A stretch of DNA of 22,892 nucleotides from NCBI GenBank assembly GCA_964626405.1, contig CAZVFE010000026.1:1-22892 (forward strand), read 5' to 3'. Shown piece by piece: positions 7,801-15,556 of this stretch. Both the position numbers and the translations under genes were made by a program. How positions within the stretch are numbered: the stretch's first letter is position 1; the number at the start of each line of letters is the position of its first letter. The notes beneath the pieces are model-generated. The model made no database searches and had not been told where the DNA came from. It worked only from the letters and a program-made list of their open reading frames with translations. Source of the stretch: CAZVFE01 sp964626405. GTDB lineage: Bacteria; Bacteroidota; Bacteroidia; Cytophagales; Spirosomataceae.

Positions 7801-9036
7801 ATGGCATTAAATAGAATCTGGTATTTCTTCTTCGGAATTTCCTTTATAATTGCCCTAATTCAAACCATTTTCCTGGGAAATACGGAAATATTTAAATTAA
7901 TTGTAGATGGAATTTTCGATTCCGCCGAAATGGCTATCATGAACATTGCCCTACCATTGGCCGGAGTAATGACTTTTTTTATGGGAATTCTTCAAATAGG
8001 AGAAAAAGCCGGAGCAATTCAAAAATTAGCCCAATTAGTAAGACCATTTTTTTCTAGATTATTCCCAGAAATTCCAAAGGACCATCCTGTAAACGGACAA
8101 ATGATTATGAATTTTTCGGCAAATTTATTGGGCTTAGATAATGCCGCAACACCTTTTGGCTTAAAAGCCATGCAAGGATTACAAGAACTAAACCCAGACC
8201 CTAATAAAGCAAGTAATGCACAAATCATGTTTTTAACCCTACATAGTGCAGGGCCTGTTTTAATCCCTTTAAGCATCATGGCCCAAAGAGCCATTTATGG
8301 CGCAAATGATCCTTCAGATATATTTATTCCTTGTTTAATCGCAACATTTGTCGCTACCATGTCTGCAATGTTATTTGTAGGTATCAAACAAAAAATTTCT
8401 TTTTTCGAACCCGTGCTAATCAGCTGGATTCTAGGTTTATTTTTGTTTATCGGTGGTATTTTATTTTATTTTTCAAGATTAGGACAAGATGAAATTCAAT
8501 CTATTTCAAAAGTAATCTCAAATGGTATTTTATTCTCTCTTATTGTCGGTTTTATTGGACTGGGCGTTTATAAAAAAATTGATTTATTTGGATCATTTGT
8601 GGATGGCGCAAAAGCAGGTTTTGAGACTTCCGTTAGAATCATGCCTTATTTAGTTGGTATGTTAGTTGCAATCAGTGTATTTAGAAATTCTGGAGCCATG
8701 GATTTCTTCTCTGATGGTATTAAATGGGTAGTAAACCTAACTGGTTTTGATAATCGTTGGGTAGATGCCTTGCCAACAGCCCTAATGCACCCAATCTCCG
8801 GAAGCGGTTCACGTGCTATGATGATTAGCTCAATGGAAACCTTTGGTGCAGATTCCTTTGTAGGAAGATTATCTTGTATCTTCCAAGGTTCAGCTGATAC
8901 AATTCTTTATGTTATTGCCTTGTATTTTGGATCTGTAAACATAAAGAATATCCGCTATACCCTCTGGGCGGGATTATTTGCAGATATAATGGGAATAATT
9001 ACCGCAATCTTAGTTGGATATTTATTTTTTGGTTAA
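7801..9036 (+). CDS. SpmA-SpmB fusion, nucleoside-recognition (Gate) domain membrane protein
   Basis: A 411-residue polytopic membrane protein that joins two Gate-type halves which in Bacillus are the separate spore-maturation proteins SpmA and SpmB. The SpmA-like half (residues 1-200) carries NFSANLLGLDNAATPFGLKAM at about 104-124. The SpmB-like half (about 265-411) carries VDGAKAGFETSVRIMPYLVG and HPISGSGSRAMM. Fused forms are common in Bacteroidota, which do not sporulate, so the ancestral function is not spore maturation; the substrate is unknown. The neighbour on the left is a D-Ala-D-Ala dipeptidase, hinting at a cell-wall context (inference). In the stretch I counted, its codons end in C far more often than G, unlike neighbouring genes. 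Confidence 0.88.
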   Translation: MALNRIWYFFFGISFIIALIQTIFLGNTEIFKLIVDGIFDSAEMAIMNIALPLAGVMTFFMGILQIGEKAGAIQKLAQLVRPFFSRLFPEIPKDHPVNGQMIMNFSANLLGLDNAATPFGLKAMQGLQELNPDPNKASNAQIMFLTLHSAGPVLIPLSIMAQRAIYGANDPSDIFIPCLIATFVATMSAMLFVGIKQKISFFEPVLISWILGLFLFIGGILFYFSRLGQDEIQSISKVISNGILFSLIVGFIGLGVYKKIDLFGSFVDGAKAGFETSVRIMPYLVGMLVAISVFRNSGAMDFFSDGIKWVVNLTGFDNRWVDALPTALMHPISGSGSRAMMISSMETFGADSFVGRLSCIFQGSADTILYVIALYFGSVNIKNIRYTLWAGLFADIMGIITAILVGYLFFG

Positions 9037-9038
9037 AT

Positions 9039-10805
9039 CTATAAATAAATTCCTTCTATTTGTTCTTTATACTTGGCATTTAAAACCTTTCTTTTAAGTT
9101 TTAAGGTTGGCGTTAATTCACCTGCTTCTATGGTAAACATTTCACTTAAAAGAATAAATTTCTTTACCTTTTCATATTGGGCAACTGATTCCATTGTTTT
9201 GTGCACCTCCTGGTCAAATAATTTTATTACGGCTGTATTTTCAATTAAATCTTTCGTAGAATTAAAATTTATACCATTTTGCTTTGCCCATAATTTCAAG
9301 GCTTCAAATTCAGGAACCAATAAAGCTGATGGAAATTTTTGGTTTTCCCCAACTACAATACATTGTTCAATAAATTTAGATTCCTTAAGCTTATTCTCCA
9401 CCATTTGAGGTGCTACATATTTTCCTCCAGAAGTTTTAAAAATCTCTTTTTTACGGTCTGTGATTTTTAAATATTTTCCATCTACCAATTCTCCTATATC
9501 CCCTGTATGAAACCAACCATCTTTATCAATTGCCTCGGCTGTCGCTTCCGGATTATTATAATATCCCTGCATTACAGAATCGCCTTTTGTAAGGATTTCA
9601 CCATCTTCTGCAATACGAACTTCCATACAATCAATTATCGTGCCTACACAGCCAATTTTAAAATCAGGTGGTTTTACCTTTGATACTGAAATAACAGGGG
9701 AAGTTTCTGTAAGTCCATACCCTTCTGCAATTGGTATACCTGCTGCCCAAAATACCCTAGATAAACGTGGTTGTAGTGCTGCTGATCCTGAAGTAATTAA
9801 TTTAATACTACCACCCAAAGCCTCTCTCCACTTACTAAAAATCAATTTTCCATAAACTGAATAACGAATTTTATCCATGAAGGACAATGATTCCATCGGA
9901 TCATATTTTAAACCAAATTCAATCGCTCCGAAAAACAATTTCCTTTTTAAACCCTCTAATTCAGATCCCTTGGCAACAATCTTATCAAATACTTTTTCTA
10001 ATAAACGTGGAACCGTAGCAAAAACATGCGGCTTAACCTCACGAATATTATCCGCAATTGTTTCCATACTTTCAGCATAATAAATACTCACCCGATAATA
10101 AAAATACAAGTAAATATTCGTACGCTCATAAATATGACACATTGGTAAAAAACTTAAAGAACGATCTCCTTCCACTAATTCAAAAAAATTACCCCTCACT
10201 ATTGAATGTACATTCGAAATAATATTAAAATGCGATAACATTACTCCTTTTGGCTTTCCTGTTGTACCAGAAGTATAAATTAAGGTTAATAAATCATTTT
10301 TATCTACCTCTGACTTATACTTATCCAGCGTATTAAATTTCGAACTAGAACCTTTTTCTAATATTTCATCCCATTTCTTTTGTCCTGAAATATCATTAAA
10401 AGTATAAATTTCTTCAATAGACTTTACAGATTTTCTAGCCTCCAATGCCTTTTCCAATAATTCTTCATTCTCAACAAATACTAATTTTACTTGTGAATCA
10501 TTGAATATATAAACAAAATCCTCTACCGTAATTGTCGGATAAATCGGAACCGTAACCCCTCCTAAAATTTGAACTGCTAAATCTATAAAATTCCATTCCG
10601 GACGATTCCCAGAAATTATAGCTACCTTTTCATTTCTTTTAAAACCTAATTTTAATAAACCTAAGGCTAATTCATGAATTATGTCATAAACCTCAGCAGA
10701 AGAATATTCGACCCATTTACCATTTATTTTCTTATTCAGAAAATTTGGAAGGTTCTTTTCCTTTAAGCCTTCTAATAAATCAAAAATACGTAACTGATTT
10801 TCCAT
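9039..10805 (-). CDS. Long-chain fatty acyl-CoA synthetase (AMP-forming)
   Basis: A 588-residue adenylate-forming enzyme that activates fatty acids with ATP and CoA. The P-loop YTSGTTGKPKG is at residues 177-187, the adenine motif GYGLTETSP at 362-370, WFHTGD at 431-436 and the hinge DRKKEIFKTSGGKYV at 450-464. PMCHIYER at 221-228 is a typical long-chain synthetase segment. Length fits the Bacteroidota long-chain AMP-dependent synthetases. No signal peptide is present, so it probably acts at the inner face of the membrane. The gene is monocistronic: it converges with the SpmA/SpmB gene with two bases between the stops, and its 5' side opens on the gene-free AT-rich region. The chain-length preference cannot be told from the sequence. 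Confidence 0.92.
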   Translation of the reverse strand: MENQLRIFDLLEGLKEKNLPNFLNKKINGKWVEYSSAEVYDIIHELALGLLKLGFKRNEKVAIISGNRPEWNFIDLAVQILGGVTVPIYPTITVEDFVYIFNDSQVKLVFVENEELLEKALEARKSVKSIEEIYTFNDISGQKKWDEILEKGSSSKFNTLDKYKSEVDKNDLLTLIYTSGTTGKPKGVMLSHFNIISNVHSIVRGNFFELVEGDRSLSFLPMCHIYERTNIYLYFYYRVSIYYAESMETIADNIREVKPHVFATVPRLLEKVFDKIVAKGSELEGLKRKLFFGAIEFGLKYDPMESLSFMDKIRYSVYGKLIFSKWREALGGSIKLITSGSAALQPRLSRVFWAAGIPIAEGYGLTETSPVISVSKVKPPDFKIGCVGTIIDCMEVRIAEDGEILTKGDSVMQGYYNNPEATAEAIDKDGWFHTGDIGELVDGKYLKITDRKKEIFKTSGGKYVAPQMVENKLKESKFIEQCIVVGENQKFPSALLVPEFEALKLWAKQNGINFNSTKDLIENTAVIKLFDQEVHKTMESVAQYEKVKKFILLSEMFTIEAGELTPTLKLKRKVLNAKYKEQIEGIYL

Positions 10806-10854
10806 CTTTTATCTAAAATAAATCTTATAAAAATAAAAAATAATTTAAAAGTAT

Positions 10855-10863
10855 TTATTCACA
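10855..10863 (+). promoter_or_regulatory. DnaA box TTATTCACA
   Basis: A perfect match to the DnaA-box consensus TTATNCACA within an AT-rich run 50 bases upstream of the acyl-CoA synthetase start. Confidence 0.6.
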
Positions 10864-10931
10864 TACATAAATAAAAAACTAAAAAATTTTAAAATGTCTT
10901 TTTTATTATTTGTTATAATATACTGTTAATA

Positions 10932-10940
10932 TGTGGATAA
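10932..10940 (-). promoter_or_regulatory. DnaA box TTATCCACA (minus strand)
   Basis: The plus strand reads TGTGGATAA, the reverse complement of the strongest DnaA-box form. It overlaps the left arm of a 7-bp inverted repeat (10937-10953). Confidence 0.65.
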
Positions 10941-10953
10941 CTTTATAAGTTAT
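10937..10953. repeat. Perfect 7-bp inverted repeat with 3-base loop next to a DnaA box
   Basis: ATAACTT and AAGTTAT flank the loop TAT. The left arm overlaps the DnaA box at 10932-10940. The element is too AT-rich and lacks the T-tract placement of an intrinsic terminator. It could be a protein-binding palindrome in the candidate origin. Confidence 0.4.
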
Positions 10954-11105
10954 TAATAATCAGTAAATTATATTTTTATTTTTTGAATATTTTATGTGTA
11001 TTTCTTCTTTATATTAAAGGGATAAGTCTAATATTTTGAATAAATTATGTAACTATTCAATTATATGTTAATGGCTGTTAATAATAAAAGGAAAAATAAT
11101 GCCCT

Positions 11106-11114
11106 TTATCCACA
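11106..11114 (+). promoter_or_regulatory. DnaA box TTATCCACA, paired with a facing near-box at 11120-11128
   Basis: A perfect strong-form DnaA box ends directly before the stop codon of the lipoprotein gene. Five bases further, TGTTGATAA at 11120-11128 is the reverse complement of TTATCAACA, one mismatch from the consensus, so the two boxes form a convergent pair. Confidence 0.62.
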
Positions 11115-12752
11115 TTAATTGTTGATAATTATATCCGTTATTTCAAAATAGGATTTAAGTTTAATTTCATTCGGATAGAAAATAATTTTTTCTGGTTTTT
11201 TCTTTTCTAAATAATTTCCCTGGTCCCAATATCCATTTTTATTAGAATCCTCTATTACTCTGATGATATAGGTATTTGGTAAAGTGGTTTCAAAAGCAAA
11301 TTGCCTTTCTGTTATTGTTTGGTACGCTAATTTTTGCGTTTTTGCATCTAAAAGTTGTACAATATATTGGAAACCTTCCTCTGGTCTAGCAATTTGTCCA
11401 CGAATAATTCCATAAACTTGAGGATCCTCATATTCTAGTTTTAAAATTCCTGCAGAGGTGGAATCTCCATAAATATTAATAAAACTATTCGCTCTGAAAT
11501 CTATCCAAAATTTCTTTTTCTTAGGGAAAATTTCATTTGGAATAACTAATTTCGTTTGGTCGTAATTAATTTTAAAATTCTCTTTAGAATAGGATTGATA
11601 ATTCAAACTATCCTCAAAAAATAAAATACTGTCTGGGTTAAAACTAACAAAGGGTAAAGGAAAATTTAAAATTAGGGAATCATTCGGATTCAATTTTCTT
11701 TTATTACCAGGATCAATAGTAAAGCTGAAGGCGGCTTTTTCTTTTTCCTTTTTTTCAATAGATTCTCTAAAATAGATTGGTAAATTCAATATGGTATCTC
11801 TATCTAGGGAATCAATAATTTTTATTTTTGAAATTAATGTATCAACCCGTCCTTGATTAGAATTAAAAAAAAGAATAGAATTATTTTTTAATCCTTGAAA
11901 TGCTAATCCTAAACTGTCCTTATTTAATACAATAAATTCCTTATAATTTTTTTTGAAATCAAATTGAATAGATTTAGCATTGACGGTTGTTTTTCCTAAT
12001 TTAATCGAATCCAAATTTGAATTTGCCAATTTGAAATTATAGGTTTTTTGGTTGGTATCTAAATCGATATATTGATCAGTAATAAAGTCGACAATTTCTT
12101 CATTTGGATTATAAATTAAATTTCCATTTTTATCCGTAAAAGCTGCTAGATAATATTTTCCCCAAGCTAAATTTTCCAAATGAAAATTTCCGCTCGTATC
12201 TGTTTGGGTGAAATAATAGGGTTTTACTTTATCAATTCGTAAACTATCATTATAGGGATAAAGGCCAACTATGGCTTTTTCAATTTTTTTATCAGTAAAT
12301 AGATTTTTTACATTTCCCTTTATGGATAAAGAATCTATTTCATTAGAGGTACTAAATACAATTTTAATATTTATCCCTTTATTTCGCTCAGTAGCGTCTT
12401 CAATTCCATTCCTGAAATTAAACGTATAAGTCGTACTATCTTTAAGGGCTGAATCAAGGATTAGTTCTACTGATGTAGGTTTTATTTTTGTTTCATAAAA
12501 GCCAATACTTGGAGTAACTAATAATTCAGTCCGGAGATTGTTTGTTTTAATATATTCATCAAATTCTAAAATGATTTTATTATCCTTAAAATTCAATGCT
12601 TGGTTTTTAGGATAGGAATTGATGATGCTTGGAGGAATAGTATCTTTGTCTCCTCCTGGTGGACTTGCCACCTGTGCACAGCTGGATAGGAAATATTGGT
12701 AAGATATTAATAGAATGAAAATCCAAGAAATAATATTTTTTAATGATTTCAT
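11115..12752 (-). CDS. Ig-like (Big_5/SbsA-type) domain lipoprotein
   Basis: A 545-residue lipoprotein with a hydrophobic signal and lipobox LSSC (C25), followed by SPPGGDKDTIPPSI, the usual opening of this Bacteroidota family. A Big_5 Ig-like domain covers about residues 38-136 (PKNQALNFKDNKIILEFDEYI). A beta-sandwich resembling a carboxypeptidase regulatory domain covers about 142-222 (TDTSGNFHLENLAWGKYYLAAF). A second such repeat is near the C-terminus (VIEDSNKNGYWDQGNY). The protein is probably anchored in the outer membrane. Its function is unknown. It is the last gene of the yraN-ybeY-mnmG operon, one base after mnmG. Its 3' end runs into a DnaA-box pair of the candidate oriC. Confidence 0.85.
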   Translation of the reverse strand: MKSLKNIISWIFILLISYQYFLSSCAQVASPPGGDKDTIPPSIINSYPKNQALNFKDNKIILEFDEYIKTNNLRTELLVTPSIGFYETKIKPTSVELILDSALKDSTTYTFNFRNGIEDATERNKGINIKIVFSTSNEIDSLSIKGNVKNLFTDKKIEKAIVGLYPYNDSLRIDKVKPYYFTQTDTSGNFHLENLAWGKYYLAAFTDKNGNLIYNPNEEIVDFITDQYIDLDTNQKTYNFKLANSNLDSIKLGKTTVNAKSIQFDFKKNYKEFIVLNKDSLGLAFQGLKNNSILFFNSNQGRVDTLISKIKIIDSLDRDTILNLPIYFRESIEKKEKEKAAFSFTIDPGNKRKLNPNDSLILNFPLPFVSFNPDSILFFEDSLNYQSYSKENFKINYDQTKLVIPNEIFPKKKKFWIDFRANSFINIYGDSTSAGILKLEYEDPQVYGIIRGQIARPEEGFQYIVQLLDAKTQKLAYQTITERQFAFETTLPNTYIIRVIEDSNKNGYWDQGNYLEKKKPEKIIFYPNEIKLKSYFEITDIIINN

Positions 12753-12753
12753 T

Positions 12754-14613
12754 TTACCGTCCCATATGGATTAATAATATAGAGATATCCGATGCAGACA
12801 CGCCGGAAATCCTGCTGGCTTGCCCTACCGTAGCCGGACGAATATTTTTTAATTTTATTCTAGATTCGGTAGAAAGTGTTTTTATTTTATCATAATCAAA
12901 ATTAGAAGGAATCGTCAAATTTTCCATGGATTTCATTTTATCCACCATATTTTTTTCCTTATCAATATAGCTTTGGTATTTAACCAAAATTTCTACTTGT
13001 TCTAATACTTCCTGATTGTATTCCGTACGCAGAGATTTGATTGGATCAAATTTTAATAAGTCTTCAAAAGATACATTGGATCTTTTTAATAGGGCTAAAA
13101 TATTTGTTCCTTCTTTTACTTCCGATGTTTCAATTGATACTAAAAAAGGATTTAGTTCCTGTGGTTTAAATTTCAGGTTAGCTAATTTTTCAGTTAACTC
13201 TTCTATTTGCTGTTTTTTATCTTGAAATTTTCTCCAGCGTTCTTCTGTTGCTAATCCTAATTCATATCCTTTTTCGGTTAACCGTTCGTCTGCATTATCT
13301 TGCCTTAATAAGGTTCTAAATTCTGCTCGTGAGGTAAACATTCTATATGGTTCATCGGTGCCTTTATTGATTAGATCATCGATTAAAACACCGATGTAAG
13401 CCTCCGATCTTCCAAGTGTGAATTCAGGCAAATTTTTAGCTTTTCTATGTGCATTTATTCCTGCAATTAGTCCCTGACAGGCTGCCTCTTCATAACCAGT
13501 TGTTCCGTTAATTTGTCCCGCAAAAAACAGACCATCTACTAATTTTGTTTCCAATGTTTGCTTCAATTGGGTAGGAGGAAAATAATCGTATTCAATTGCG
13601 TATCCTGGTCTAAATATTTTAGCATTTTCAAATCCTGGAATTAGTTTCAATGCTTCAAATTGTATTTCTTCCGGTAGTGATGTAGAGAAACCGTTCACAT
13701 AGATTTCTACCGTATTCCATCCTTCAGGTTCTACAAATATTTGATGAGATTCTTTATCTGCAAAACGATTTATTTTATCTTCTACAGACGGACAATATCT
13801 TGGGCCAAGTCCTTTGATTCTTCCTGCGAACATGGGAGATCGATCGAAGCCTTTTCTTAATACTTCATGGACTTTTTCATTTGTATGAGTAATCCAGCAG
13901 GACCTTTGTTCTTGGATCGGTTCTTCTGTCATATAGGAAAAACTCGTTGGGTTTTCATCCCCTTTTTGTTCTTCCATTTTAGAATAATCTAGGGTTCTTC
14001 CATCTACTCTTGGAGGGGTACCTGTTTTCATTCTTCCAGACTCAAATCCTAATTTCACCAATTGTTCCGTTATTCCTTTTGAATTAGGTTCAGCCATTCT
14101 TCCTCCCCCAAAATTCTTTTCGCCTATATGAATTAGCCCATTTAAAAAAGTACCATTTGTTAAAACAATATTGGAAGAGTAAAACTCCATTCCCATTCTT
14201 GTTTTAGCACCTTTTAATTTCCCGTTTTCTACAAGAAGTTCTTCCACTGAATCTTGCCAGAAATCCACATTTTTATTCCCTTCCAATGCCAATCTCCATT
14301 CTTCAGAGAAACGCATTCGGTCAGATTGACATCTAGGTGACCACATAGCAGGACCTTTTGAGCGATTCAACATTCTAAATTGGATCATGGTCTTATCTGA
14401 AATTATTCCAGACATTCCTCCTAAGGCATCGATTTCTCTTACGATTTGTCCCTTTGCCACACCCCCCATTGCGGGGTTGCAAGACATTTGCGCAATGGTC
14501 TGTAAGTTCATGGTAATTAATAATACTTTTGAACCCATTTTACCTGCTGCATAGGCTGCTTCGCAACCAGCATGTCCCGCTCCAACTACAATAACGTCGT
14601 ATTCTCTTTCCAT
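12754..14613 (-). CDS. mnmG: tRNA uridine-5-carboxymethylaminomethyl(34) synthesis protein MnmG (GidA)
   Basis: A 619-residue FAD enzyme that works with MnmE to install the carboxymethylaminomethyl group on wobble uridine 34 of several tRNAs. The Rossmann FAD motif GAGHAGCEAA is at residues 11-20. SCNPAMGGVAKGQIVREI follows at 44-61, then GTPPRVDGRTLDYS at 198-211 and GPRYCPSVEDKI at 270-281 with the conserved cysteine C274. The C-terminus has the SRISGVSASDISILL helical element. Length is typical. The start codon lies 10 bases downstream of a perfect parS site. Upstream are ybeY and yraN, downstream an Ig-like lipoprotein. In many bacteria this gene flanks oriC, which supports the origin call for the nearby AT-rich region. 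Confidence 0.97.
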   Translation of the reverse strand: MEREYDVIVVGAGHAGCEAAYAAGKMGSKVLLITMNLQTIAQMSCNPAMGGVAKGQIVREIDALGGMSGIISDKTMIQFRMLNRSKGPAMWSPRCQSDRMRFSEEWRLALEGNKNVDFWQDSVEELLVENGKLKGAKTRMGMEFYSSNIVLTNGTFLNGLIHIGEKNFGGGRMAEPNSKGITEQLVKLGFESGRMKTGTPPRVDGRTLDYSKMEEQKGDENPTSFSYMTEEPIQEQRSCWITHTNEKVHEVLRKGFDRSPMFAGRIKGLGPRYCPSVEDKINRFADKESHQIFVEPEGWNTVEIYVNGFSTSLPEEIQFEALKLIPGFENAKIFRPGYAIEYDYFPPTQLKQTLETKLVDGLFFAGQINGTTGYEEAACQGLIAGINAHRKAKNLPEFTLGRSEAYIGVLIDDLINKGTDEPYRMFTSRAEFRTLLRQDNADERLTEKGYELGLATEERWRKFQDKKQQIEELTEKLANLKFKPQELNPFLVSIETSEVKEGTNILALLKRSNVSFEDLLKFDPIKSLRTEYNQEVLEQVEILVKYQSYIDKEKNMVDKMKSMENLTIPSNFDYDKIKTLSTESRIKLKNIRPATVGQASRISGVSASDISILLIHMGR

Positions 14614-14623
14614 TTATTTTTGA

Positions 14624-14639
14624 TGTTCCACGTGAAACA
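14624..14639 (+). promoter_or_regulatory. parS: parS site (ParB/Spo0J binding), copy 1
   Basis: TGTTCCACGTGAAACA is a perfect match to the bacterial chromosomal parS consensus TGTTNCACGTGAAACA. It fills most of the 26-base gap between the ybeY stop and the mnmG start. The flanking bases extend the near-palindrome to ATGTTCCACGTGAAACAT. ParB binds such sites as a CTP clamp and organises the origin region for segregation by ParA. A second identical copy is at 16258-16273. parA and parB genes are not in the window. Because it lies 10 bases upstream of mnmG, bound ParB could also affect mnmG expression (inference). Confidence 0.87.
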
Positions 14640-15059
14640 TTAGATAATTATTAATTTTGAAAGGGCTAAATTTTCTTTTTCTCTCATGATTTCTTTTTCT
14701 TTTTCAGTTTTATCCTTAAAGCCTATAAGGTGTAATAAACCATGAGCCATTACTCGGTATAATTCATTTTTCTGAGTATTAAATTTAATACTGTTTTCTT
14801 CTACCCTATCATAAGAAATATAAATATCGCCTTCAATTTCATTTTCATATTCTGATAAATCAAACGTGATGATGTCGGTAAATGTTTCATGGTTTAAATA
14901 TGTTTGATTCATATTTAACAAATAATCGTCTGAACAGAATATATAATTTAATTCTAAGATCTTAAATCCATATTCATTTGCAATTCCTTTGAGCCAATTC
15001 TTGAGAACAGTTTTGTTCTTTAAATTTAAACTCACATCTTCTGTATTGAATCGTATCAT
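14640..15059 (-). CDS. ybeY: Endoribonuclease YbeY (rRNA maturation)
   Basis: A 139-residue UPF0054 metalloprotein with a role in 16S rRNA 3'-end maturation and ribosome quality control. The motif MAHGLLHLIGFKDKTEKE contains two metal-binding histidines of the classical HGxLHLxGxDH pattern. The third histidine is missing, as GFKDKTEKE stands where GYDH is usual. I recall the same form in other Bacteroidota, so this is probably a lineage variant with the aspartate as ligand rather than a decayed gene. The opening MIRFNTEDVSLNL and EGDIYIS support a complete protein. It is the second gene of the yraN operon, 24 bases after yraN. A TAATTTTG element at 15070-15077 on the minus strand could be an internal promoter, but would leave almost no leader. 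Confidence 0.92.
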   Translation of the reverse strand: MIRFNTEDVSLNLKNKTVLKNWLKGIANEYGFKILELNYIFCSDDYLLNMNQTYLNHETFTDIITFDLSEYENEIEGDIYISYDRVEENSIKFNTQKNELYRVMAHGLLHLIGFKDKTEKEKEIMREKENLALSKLIII

Positions 15060-15083
15060 AATATGGACACAAAATTAATCAAT

Positions 15084-15440
15084 TCAATTAATAACATCTT
15101 CAATAAAGGTAATTTTTTCAAGATCATCTTCAATAAGAAATACAAGTACTAAGTCGAACTGAACTGGTCCAAGCCAATGGTTTTTATAGATATAGTTGGA
15201 AGCTGCCATTTTGAGGTTTTTCTTTTTCTTTTTGTCAATACTTTCCTCTGGAAAGGAAAAGCCAGATGACTTTCTAGTTTTTACCTCTATAAAATGTAAA
15301 AATTGTTCTTTTTTTGCAATAATATCGATTTCATAATGTGAATATTGGTAATTTTTGCAAAGTATTGTAAAATTCTGCTTAATTAGGAATGCCTCAGCTA
15401 AAGATTCTCCTTTTTTTCCAAGTGTATTGTGGTCTGCCAT
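15084..15440 (-). CDS. YraN/UPF0102 family endonuclease-like protein
   Basis: A 118-residue protein of the UPF0102 family, which has the fold of PD-(D/E)XK (Holliday-junction-resolvase-like) nucleases. Its biological role is unclear. Visible features are GKKGESLAEAFLIKQNF near the N-terminus, the catalytic-type aspartate in HYEIDIIAKK, and FIEVKTRKSSGFSFPEES, which matches the conserved E-x-K strand and following loop. It is the first gene of the minus-strand operon leading through ybeY and mnmG to the Ig-like lipoprotein. It is divergent from lipB across 116 bases. No good minus-strand promoter match was found in that gap. Confidence 0.9.
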   Translation of the reverse strand: MADHNTLGKKGESLAEAFLIKQNFTILCKNYQYSHYEIDIIAKKEQFLHFIEVKTRKSSGFSFPEESIDKKKKKNLKMAASNYIYKNHWLGPVQFDLVLVFLIEDDLEKITFIEDVIN

Positions 15441-15530
15441 GATTATTGTGGTATTAGAGTGAATAATTTTACGAATATGTAGAATTTATTAATCAATAAA
15501 TTTATATTCTTTCTTTACCCCCATTTTTTT

Positions 15531-15538
15531 TATCTTTG
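15531..15538 (+). promoter_or_regulatory. -7 element TATCTTTG of the lipB promoter
   Basis: TATCTTTG matches the Bacteroidota TAnnTTTG consensus and ends 18 bases before the lipB ATG. No clear -33 TTG is seen at 19-21 bases upstream; a pyrimidine-rich stretch is there instead. Confidence 0.55.
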
Positions 15539-15556
15539 TCCTGAATAAATTATAAA

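Larger units (their letters stand above)
10806..11128. other. oriC: Candidate chromosomal replication origin (oriC)
   Basis: This is the only gene-free stretch above 300 bases (10806-11114). It is very AT-rich and holds three perfect DnaA boxes TTATNCACA: 10855-10863 (plus), 10932-10940 (minus) and 11106-11114 (plus). A one-mismatch box (minus) at 11120-11128 lies just inside the lipoprotein gene and faces the third box. A rough estimate from base composition gives well under 0.1 perfect boxes expected here by chance, and by eye I found none elsewhere in the window. The long A/T runs at 10808-10925 and 10966-10992 could act as a DNA-unwinding element. mnmG, an oriC neighbour in many bacteria, is one gene away, and two parS sites lie 3.5-5.5 kb to the right. 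The region holds no open reading frame or RNA gene that I can support. Confidence 0.6.

Noticed and set aside
8806..8820. A CACGTG core inside the SpmA/SpmB gene as a third parS site
   Set aside because: Only the core matches; the flanks (CGGTT and CTATG) differ from TGTTN and AAACA at several positions.
9073..10080. Plus-strand open frames of 67-111 codons inside the acyl-CoA synthetase gene
   Set aside because: They are antisense to a well-supported gene, have no family features and no promoter.
10937..10953. The inverted repeat as an intrinsic terminator
   Set aside because: The stem is short and AT-only apart from one C/G pair per arm, no T-tract follows, and no gene ends nearby.
12938..12946. 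TTATCCACC in mnmG as a further DnaA box
   Set aside because: It has one mismatch to the consensus, lies alone in coding sequence and is probably chance in AT-rich DNA.
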